This document shows, piece by piece, positions 58,535 through 64,000 of a stretch of 64,000 nt of DNA. The stretch is from Pelagibacteraceae bacterium AG-390-D18 (lineage in GTDB: Bacteria > Pseudomonadota > Alphaproteobacteria > Pelagibacterales > Pelagibacteraceae). A program made the position numbers and the translations under genes. Positions within the stretch are counted from its first letter, which is position 1, and each line of letters begins with the position of its first letter. The DNA lies in NCBI GenBank assembly GCA_003279715.1, contig QCGY01000006.1, forward strand, positions 1 through 64,000. Reading direction: 5' to 3'. Below the pieces are notes generated by a model. That model did not search any database. It saw only the letters and a list, made by a program, of their open reading frames with translations, and was not told the origin of the DNA.

Positions 58535-60309
58535 TGAAATACCCAAAAGAGTACCTTGATGAAATTAAAACAAGGCTTAAAGTTTCAACTGTTGTATCAA
58601 AATCAGTTGTTCTAAAAAAAAGAGGCAAGGAATATGTTGGCTTATCTCCATTTAAGACAGAAAAAACTCCTTCTTTTACTGTTAATGATGAAAAGGAATT
58701 TTATCATTGTTTTGCAACATCAGAGCACGGAAACATTTTTGACTTTGTAATGAAAACTCAAAATCTAAAATTTGGTGAAGCTGTAAAACATCTTGCCCAG
58801 TTAGCTGGTATGCAGAAGTATATGTTTTCAAAACAAGATGAAGAAAGAGAAAAAAAATGGAAAGAGTATTTATCAATTTATAGCCGATATGTTGACTTTT
58901 ATCACAGTGAATTATTAAAAAATGAAAAATACTCAAATGCTAGAGATTATTTAAAAAATAGATCTTTAAGTAAAGAAGAAGTTAAAAAATTTAAAATTGG
59001 TTATGTGGAAAAAAACCCTATTTTTTTTGAAAGAATAAAAAACGAATTTAGTGAACAAGCTTTAGTAGAAAGTGGATTATTTTATTTAGACGAAAAAAAG
59101 AAAATATATTTTGAAAGATTTAGAGGTAGATTAATTTTTCCAATTAATAATATATCAGGACAACCAATTGCTTTAGGTGGAAGAATAATTGAAAATTTAG
59201 ATTATTTAGCAAAATATATTAATTCGCCAGAAACAACTTTTTTCAAAAAAGGTTCAAATTTATATAATTTAGATTTAGCTAGAAAATTATCTAATAAATT
59301 AGATCACATTTATTTAGTTGAAGGCTATATGGATGTAGTTGGTCTGAGTAAAAATGGAATTGAAAATGTAGTTGCAAATCTTGGTACCTCCTTAACCGAT
59401 AAGCAAATTTTAACTTTAAATCAGTTCTTTGATGATATTATAATTTGTTTTGATGGTGATGAAAGTGGCTATAAAGCTGCTCTTAGAGCTGCCGAAAACT
59501 CTATAAAAGAATTAAGACCTGAAAAACAAATATCATTTTTATTTTTACCAGATAAAGAAGATCCTGATAGTTACGTTAACAAACATGGTAAAAACTATTT
59601 TGTTGATTTTACAAAACAAAGCAAACTATCCATTCATCAATTTATTTTTGGTCACTATAAAAAACAAACTGAAAATAATCCTTCTTCAATGGCAATATTT
59701 GAAAAAAAACTTAGATCTATTGCGAATACTATTAAAGATGATTTTATTAAAAAATATGTTCTTGAATATTTTTTGGAAAAAGTTGCAGAGCTAACACCTC
59801 ATTCTAATCAAAATAAGAAAAAGTTTTATTTAAAAAAGGTAAAATCACTTGAATCAACTAAAAAATATTTTAACGAAAGCCAATCTGTAACAGGTGTAGA
59901 GTTGAAAGAATTTTCTTTATTATTTTTACTTTTAAATAATTTATCTTTTTTTCAAGCAAATATTCACTTAGTTGAAAATATTAAATTATTCACTGATATA
60001 AATAAGCAAATATTCAATTCTATAATAGAAAGATTAAAGTCTGGTGAACAAATAAGTATTAATGATCTCAATCTAGATAAACAATTACTAGACAAGATTA
60101 ATAAGTTTGCTCCAATCAAACATATTCTAAAAAATAAATCTGATAATGATGATCAGGTAATTGAATTATTAGATGATATATCTAAAGATTTGTTTAATTA
60201 TGACCTAGAGTTTAGAATCCAAGAATTAGAATCGAGGTTTTCAAAAGATATGAGTGAAACAACATTTAATGAGCTTAAAGAGCTTAAAAACGAAAGAAAA
60301 ATCAACTAA
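58534..60309 (+). CDS. dnaG: DNA primase DnaG
   Basis: Makes RNA primers for replication. The 591-residue protein has the N-terminal CHC2-like region (about 30-90), the catalytic TOPRIM domain (YLVEGYMDVVGLSKNGIENVVANLGTSLT, with the acidic residues in IICFDGDESG) and a C-terminal helicase-interaction domain. Zinc ligands are mostly lost: the usual CPFH is SPFK and the usual C..C is HCFATSEHG, with one cysteine left. Loss of the zinc site is a known alphaproteobacterial DnaG trait. It shares one base with yqeY. Confidence 0.94.
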   Translation: MKYPKEYLDEIKTRLKVSTVVSKSVVLKKRGKEYVGLSPFKTEKTPSFTVNDEKEFYHCFATSEHGNIFDFVMKTQNLKFGEAVKHLAQLAGMQKYMFSKQDEEREKKWKEYLSIYSRYVDFYHSELLKNEKYSNARDYLKNRSLSKEEVKKFKIGYVEKNPIFFERIKNEFSEQALVESGLFYLDEKKKIYFERFRGRLIFPINNISGQPIALGGRIIENLDYLAKYINSPETTFFKKGSNLYNLDLARKLSNKLDHIYLVEGYMDVVGLSKNGIENVVANLGTSLTDKQILTLNQFFDDIIICFDGDESGYKAALRAAENSIKELRPEKQISFLFLPDKEDPDSYVNKHGKNYFVDFTKQSKLSIHQFIFGHYKKQTENNPSSMAIFEKKLRSIANTIKDDFIKKYVLEYFLEKVAELTPHSNQNKKKFYLKKVKSLESTKKYFNESQSVTGVELKEFSLLFLLLNNLSFFQANIHLVENIKLFTDINKQIFNSIIERLKSGEQISINDLNLDKQLLDKINKFAPIKHILKNKSDNDDQVIELLDDISKDLFNYDLEFRIQELESRFSKDMSETTFNELKELKNERKIN

Positions 60310-60316
60310 TCTTTAT

Positions 60317-60343
60317 AAATTAGCAATGGATTTTTGCTAATTT
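60317..60343 (+). other. Stem-loop between dnaG and rpoD
   Basis: A perfect ten-base-pair stem (AAATTAGCAA with its complement at 60334-60343) and a seven-base loop, placed between the dnaG stop and the rpoD GTG. No U-tract follows, so it is not a classic terminator. In E. coli this junction holds an RNA-processing site that sets rpoD levels relative to dnaG; a similar role here is a guess. It could also stabilise the 3' end of a dnaG message. Confidence 0.5.
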
Positions 60344-60376
60344 GATATTATATAAGTCTTTCAAACTAATATTGCC

Positions 60377-62203
60377 GTGGAAAGAATAATTACAAAATCA
60401 TTTGCTAGATTAATGGGTCGAGGCACTCATAGAGGTTTTATTACTCATGAAGAATTAAGCAAATCTCTTGGAAAAAGAAATCTCTCTGATGAAAATTTAT
60501 CACAAGCATTTATTCATATATTAGATGAAGGTGTAGCATTAGTAGAAAAAAAATCTGATTTTAAAGTTTTAAGAAAAAAAGAAGGATCGTCAAAAGAAGA
60601 CGGTAAGACAATGGAGAAAAGTGATGATCCAATTAGAATGTATTTACGGGAAATGGGTGGTGTTGAATTGCTTTCAAGAGAAGGTGAGATTGCAATTGCT
60701 AAAAGAATTGAAGCTGGAAAAGATATAATGTTGATTGCTTTATCACAAAGTCCAATGACTGCTCAACAGTTTTATGAGTGGAATGGGCAATTACAAAAAG
60801 ATGAAATTTTAGTTAGAGAAATTATTGATATTGACACAAATTATATGGAAGATGAGTCCACAGGTCCTAGCGCAAAGCAAAAAAATGCTGGTGAAACTGA
60901 AAAAGATGAAAGCTCAGGTGATGGTGATGATGATGATTTTAACCCAACACTTGCAGCAATGGAAACTGAAATAAAACCAAAAGTTTTAAAGACAGTTAAT
61001 ACGTTAACAAAAGATTATACAAAATTAATAAAATACCAAAAAGAAAAATTAGATAGTGTTTTAAATTCAAAAAACTTTTCTCCTGCAAAAGAAAAAGGAT
61101 ATCAAAAAATTGTTGATGACATTTTAGAAAATATAAAGTCTCTTCAGCTATCACCTTCAGTTTTAGAAGATTTGGTGCAAAAACATTATATTGAAAATAA
61201 AAAAATTATATCTTTAGAAGGTAATCTTTTAAGATTAGCAATGGATCATAATATTCCAAGAAATGAATTTATTAAATTTTATATTGGTAATGAAATTAAT
61301 CCAAATCTTAAAAAATTTTTAGATACTAACTCAATTTGGAAACAATTTTTTACAAAAAATAAGGAAGAGTTTAAAAATATTAGAGAAAGATTAATTGAGA
61401 TTAGTCAAAAGCTAGGTATTTCAGTAACAGATTTTAAAAAGTTAGTTAGCAGGGTTCAAAAAGGTGAAAAAGAGTCAAGAATTGCGAAAAAAGAAATGGT
61501 TGAAGCTAATTTAAGATTAGTAATTTCAATTGCTAAAAAATATACAAATAGAGGTCTCCAGTTTTTAGATTTAATTCAAGAAGGAAATATTGGCTTGATG
61601 AAAGCTGTTGATAAATTTGAGTACAGAAGGGGATATAAATTTTCTACTTATGCTACTTGGTGGATAAGACAAGCGATTACCAGATCAATTGCTGACCAGG
61701 CTAGAACTATAAGAATTCCAGTTCATATGATTGAAACAATCAATAAGATTGTAAGAACTCAAAGATTAATTTTAAGTGAGTTTGGAAGAGAAGCAACACC
61801 TGAGGAATTAGCTCAAAAACTTAGAATGCCACTTGATAAAGTAAGAAAAGTTTTAAAAATTTCTAAAGAACCTGTTTCGTTAGAAAAACCAGTAGGAGAT
61901 GAGGAAGATAGTAGTTTAGGAGATTTCATTGAAGATACAAAAGCATTAGCGCCTCTTGAACAAGCAATCAAATCTAATCTTGGAGAGGCAACAACTAAGA
62001 TTTTATCAACTTTAACTCCAAGAGAAGAAAGAGTTTTGAGAATGAGATTTGGTGTTGGAATGAATACAGACCACACTTTAGAAGAGGTGGGTCTTCAATT
62101 TTCTGTAACAAGAGAAAGAATTAGACAAATTGAGGCAAAAGCTCTTAGAAAACTAAAACACCCTAGCAGATCTAAACAATTAAAAAGTTTCTTAGAAAGT
62201 TAA
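60377..62203 (+). CDS. rpoD: RNA polymerase primary sigma factor (sigma-70)
   Basis: Housekeeping sigma factor. The 608-residue protein starts with GTG and has a short region 1.1, region 1.2 ([21 protein letters not shown]), an acidic insert near 175-195 rich in D and E ([15 protein letters not shown]), region 2 with the -10 recognition [21 protein letters not shown], region 3 and region 4 ([17 protein letters not shown] then [20 protein letters not shown]). Its stop lies seven bases from the tRNA-Val gene. Confidence 0.97.
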   Translation: MERIITKSFARLMGRGTHRGFITHEELSKSLGKRNLSDENLSQAFIHILDEGVALVEKKSDFKVLRKKEGSSKEDGKTMEKSDDPIRMYLREMGGVELLSREGEIAIAKRIEAGKDIMLIALSQSPMTAQQFYEWNGQLQKDEILVREIIDIDTNYMEDESTGPSAKQKNAGETEKDESSGDGDDDDFNPTLAAMETEIKPKVLKTVNTLTKDYTKLIKYQKEKLDSVLNSKNFSPAKEKGYQKIVDDILENIKSLQLSPSVLEDLVQKHYIENKKIISLEGNLLRLAMDHNIPRNEFIKFYIGNEINPNLKKFLDTNSIWKQFFTKNKEEFKNIRERLIEISQKLGISVTDFKKLVSRVQKGEKESRIAKKEMVEANLRLVISIAKKYTNRGLQFLDLIQEGNIGLMKAVDKFEYRRGYKFSTYATWWIRQAITRSIADQARTIRIPVHMIETINKIVRTQRLILSEFGREATPEELAQKLRMPLDKVRKVLKISKEPVSLEKPVGDEEDSSLGDFIEDTKALAPLEQAIKSNLGEATTKILSTLTPREERVLRMRFGVGMNTDHTLEEVGLQFSVTRERIRQIEAKALRKLKHPSRSKQLKSFLES

Positions 62204-62210
62204 TTTTACT

Positions 62211-62285
62211 GGGCCGTTAGCTCAATAGTAGAGTACTGCATTGACATTGCAGGGGTAGTTGGAGCGTAACCAACACGGCCCACCA
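62211..62285 (+). tRNA. tRNA-Val (anticodon GAC) with non-canonical T-loop and D-loop
   Basis: All four stems form: acceptor GGGCCGT with ACGGCCC, D stem GCTC/GAGT, anticodon stem CTGCA/TGCAG with loop TTGACAT (anticodon GAC), T stem GTTGG/CCAAC, discriminator A at 62282 and encoded CCA. The T-loop is AGCGTAA, not TTCGAAT: position 54 is A, 55 is G, 58 is T. The D-loop AATAGTA has A where G18 is expected but keeps G19. So the gene folds but lacks U54, U55 and A58. It starts seven bases after rpoD. A working but divergent tRNA is the likeliest reading; a decaying gene is possible. Confidence 0.85.
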
Positions 62286-62345
62286 TTTAATTATTATCTA
62301 CAATTGATAACCTAAGAAAAATGATATAATTAAATTAATTATTTT

Positions 62346-62422
62346 GGGCCTGTAGCTCAGTTGGTTAGAGCAGTACACTCATAATGTATTGGTCCCAGGT
62401 TCGAGTCCTGGCGGGCCCACCA
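62346..62422 (+). tRNA. tRNA with anticodon CAT (Ile2-type likely, or elongator Met)
   Basis: Full cloverleaf: acceptor GGGCCTG with CGGGCCC, D-arm GCTCAGTTGGTTAGAGC, anticodon stem GTACA/TGTAT with loop CTCATAA (anticodon CAT), T-arm CCAGG/CCTGG with TTCGAGT loop, discriminator A, encoded CCA at 62420-62422. Its acceptor and D-arm resemble tRNA-Ile(GAU) (C4-G69, U12-A23), which suggests the lysidine-modified Ile2 tRNA. The modification cannot be read from DNA, so elongator Met is not excluded. Confidence 0.9.
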
Positions 62423-62431
62423 AAATTACAA

Positions 62432-63016
62432 TTAATTTTTTGAAAAATCTTCTAAAGTTTTAAACAAAACATTAATATCACTATTGTTTGAGTTTAGAAT
62501 TGATGCAAACTCTTCTTTTTGTGTCCTAGCCAAGCTCAATCCTTCTATTATTAAGTCTCTGATCAATGGCTCATTAGGATTTTTTGTGTAAATTCTCCAA
62601 TCAATTTTTACTTCAGGTCTATCAGGTGTACTAATCAATATGCTGTTAACAATTGTGTAATTTTTATTAATTATTTTTTTACTTTTAACTTCAATTTTTG
62701 GATTAGTATATTCAGACAATCTACTTGAAAAACTTTTCAAAAAATAATTTTCAAACAATTTAAAATATATTTTTTTTTCTTTATCATTTAGATTTTTTCT
62801 AGCTGAACCTAGAGAATAAAAACCTATTCCTCGTATATCTACTGTTTCTTTAGCTATAATTTTTAAAGCATTTATTTTTTCTTCTTTCGAGATATTCTTT
62901 GATAGAGCTTCTGATGCTCTATTTACGGTAGTTTGAACAAATACATCAGGCTCAGTAGAAAAAACATAATTATTAAATAGATTAAAAAATAATATAATTA
63001 TAAGAATTTTTTTCAT
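62432..63016 (-). CDS. mlaC: Phospholipid-binding protein MlaC (Ttg2D) family
   Basis: MlaC carries phospholipids between the outer and inner membranes. The 194-residue protein has a signal peptide (ending near FSTEPDV, residue 20) and the MlaC/Ttg2 domain pattern: EKINALKIIAKETVDIRGIGFYSLG, FKLFENYFLKSFSSRLSEY and the VKIDWRIYTKNPNEPLIRDLIIEGLSLARTQKEEF end. It follows mlaA by 23 bases on the same strand and ends nine bases from the convergent tRNA gene. Rest of the Mla transporter is not in the window. Confidence 0.9.
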   Translation of the reverse strand: MKKILIIILFFNLFNNYVFSTEPDVFVQTTVNRASEALSKNISKEEKINALKIIAKETVDIRGIGFYSLGSARKNLNDKEKKIYFKLFENYFLKSFSSRLSEYTNPKIEVKSKKIINKNYTIVNSILISTPDRPEVKIDWRIYTKNPNEPLIRDLIIEGLSLARTQKEEFASILNSNNSDINVLFKTLEDFSKN

Positions 63017-63039
63017 ATTGATTCATTTTTTTATGTGAA

Positions 63040-63837
63040 TTATTTGCTATCTATTTCTTCCCAGTCTTCTTCGTCTTTATAAATAACCTCTAAGCTTCCT
63101 CTTTGATTGTTTTTAATTTTATTTTCTCTATCTTGTAAATATAAGCTTCTTAAAGATGCATAAAAGTCTATTGAATTCTTTTCAAGATTTTCAAACGACT
63201 CTAGATTGTCTGATCTAAAATCAATACCACTCAAAGCTTTGGATGTAATATAAACTCCTTCGCTTAAAAACTCATTATTACCATGTATTGATGCGTTATA
63301 CCAAGGGTCTCCTCCTAATATATTAGCAAAAGAGCCTGCAGTATCCCTAACAGTAGATGGGCCTAAAATAGGCAATACCACATAACAGCCTGGTCCTACA
63401 CCCCACTTCCCTAAGGTTTGACCATAATCTTCTTTTTCATATTTTGGAAAACCCATTTTATTTGCAACATCAATAGTGCCCAAAAGTCCAACTGTTGTAT
63501 TGACAACTAATCTGCCTGTATTTATTGCTGCTGTTTTTACATCTCCCTGCAAAATATTATTAGGTATTGTTATAAGATTCGATAAATTCTTAACCACATT
63601 GCTAGTACCTTTTTGAATTGGAGTTGGTAAATTTCTATAACCTTTTGCTATTGGCTTTATAAGCACTTTATCTAGACCTTGATTAAATGAAAAAGTCGCT
63701 CTGTTCAATTTTTCAAAACAATCTTTTATTTTCTCCGGTTGATCTTTTTTTAGAACTAATTCACCATCCGATCCAGCATTTGCATTAAACGCTAGTAAGA
63801 ATATGTAAATTACAGTTATTGTTAATTTTCTCAACAT
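63040..63837 (-). CDS. mlaA: MlaA/VacJ family outer-membrane lipid-asymmetry protein, no lipobox
   Basis: MlaA removes phospholipids from the outer leaflet and passes them to MlaC. The 265-residue protein has the family motif FEKLNRATFSFNQGLDKVLIKPIAKGYRNL, GRLVVNTTVGLLGTIDVANKMGF, the DYGQTLGKWGVGPGCYVVLPILGPSTVRDT segment and an acidic C-terminus. The N-terminus ends FNANAGSDG: a signal-peptidase-I site, with no cysteine before residue 40, so it does not look like a lipoprotein as E. coli MlaA is. It is transcribed towards mlaC. Confidence 0.92.
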   Translation of the reverse strand: MLRKLTITVIYIFLLAFNANAGSDGELVLKKDQPEKIKDCFEKLNRATFSFNQGLDKVLIKPIAKGYRNLPTPIQKGTSNVVKNLSNLITIPNNILQGDVKTAAINTGRLVVNTTVGLLGTIDVANKMGFPKYEKEDYGQTLGKWGVGPGCYVVLPILGPSTVRDTAGSFANILGGDPWYNASIHGNNEFLSEGVYITSKALSGIDFRSDNLESFENLEKNSIDFYASLRSLYLQDRENKIKNNQRGSLEVIYKDEEDWEEIDSK

Positions 63838-63934
63838 GGTTAAATTATATTATATATTTATATTTTATAAAATAATATTTAATTTTAAAAATTGTCAATA
63901 AAGTGTTTATAAATAGTCAAAATTGAAACCCAAA

Positions 63935-64000
63935 ATGAGTAAAAAAATAACTCTGAATTATTCTCCTAATTTTGACATAAAAAAAAGAAAACCAAATCAA
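63935..64000 (+). CDS. N-terminus of a probable N-acetylmuramoyl-L-alanine amidase (AmpD-like), cut by window end
   Basis: Only 22 codons are visible, beginning ATG at 63935 and open to the end. The start reads MSKKITLNYSPNFDIKKRKP, whose SPNFD pattern resembles the beginning of alphaproteobacterial AmpD-type amidases, which recycle peptidoglycan. With so little sequence the assignment is tentative. The start is 97 bases from the divergent mlaA start. Confidence 0.45.
   Translation, partial: MSKKITLNYSPNFDIKKRKPNQ

Noticed and set aside
58534..60309. DnaG lacking three of the four zinc-ligand residues (SPFK, HCFAT)
   Set aside because: Alphaproteobacterial primases commonly lack this zinc site, so it is a lineage trait and not a new feature.

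Overview
The window looks like a chromosome segment from a streamlined marine alphaproteobacterium of the SAR11 / Candidatus Pelagibacter type. Supporting signs are the very AT-rich sequence with K/N/I-rich proteins, overlapping or abutting genes, a retinal-synthesis cluster (crtI-crtB-crtY-blh), an aa3 oxidase operon in alphaproteobacterial order (coxB-coxA-ctaB-small ORF-ctaG-coxC-surf1), a CcrM-type methyltransferase, split b and b' ATP synthase subunits, and a DnaG without zinc ligands. It is an ordinary housekeeping segment: I see no insertion sequence, prophage, CRISPR array, integrase or transferred island. No stretch over 300 bases lacks a gene; the longest non-coding interval is about 126 bases (carA to yqeY).

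Layout. 1-7678 (+): the end of rsmE, the cytochrome c oxidase operon with its assembly factors, thrC and a peroxiredoxin. 7670-20338 (-): one long same-strand run holding dciA, a DsbA-like oxidoreductase, an unusually short smc, the F0 ATP synthase genes, the retinal genes, ispH, thrB and rnhA. 20339-22470 (+): mutY and an FAD monooxygenase. 22467-25063 (-): a UDG, a 44-residue membrane peptide, rnhB and ccrM. 25075-28991 (+): a TPR protein, ispE, tRNA-Gln and cca. 28988-30770 (-): trmL, hemF, greA. 30864-33425 (+): the bc1 complex petABC. 33402-39325 (-): lgt, midA, pgeF, prs, rplY, pth, ychF. 39358-39603 (+): ubiK. 39581-41988 (-): a MarR regulator, an OmpR-type regulator and its kinase. 42059-42940 (+): ilvE. 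42937-48673 (-): uvrB, a PTR1-like pterin reductase, folB, uvrC, pgsA. 48709-50556 (+): an aspartate aminotransferase and an NAD(P)-binding protein. 50561-51923 (-): trxB and a small membrane protein. 51945-53554 (+): an ELM1-family protein and a 2OG-Fe(II) oxygenase. 53551-57946 (-): carAB. 58073-62422 (+): yqeY-dnaG-rpoD followed by two tRNAs. 62432-63837 (-): mlaA, mlaC. 63935-64000 (+): the start of a probable amidase gene.

How the parts fit. The window holds much of an aerobic, proton-pumping energy system: the bc1 complex, aa3 oxidase and F0 sector, plus the enzymes that convert geranylgeranyl diphosphate to retinal, the proteorhodopsin chromophore. The opsin gene and crtE are not in the window. 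The retinal genes lie directly downstream of the F0 genes on the same strand and run into ispH, the last step of isoprenoid precursor supply.

I found no clear new multi-gene system such as a defence locus. The strongest unusual observations are: a tRNA-Val(GAC) with a non-canonical T-loop and matching D-loop change; a ccrM promoter whose -35/-10 region carries GANTC sites, the enzyme's own target; an SMC protein that appears to lack the hinge domain; the F0-retinal-ispH arrangement; tRNA-Gln encoded three bases before the CCA-adding enzyme; and extreme compaction at gene junctions (shared stop codons, start codons placed back to back).
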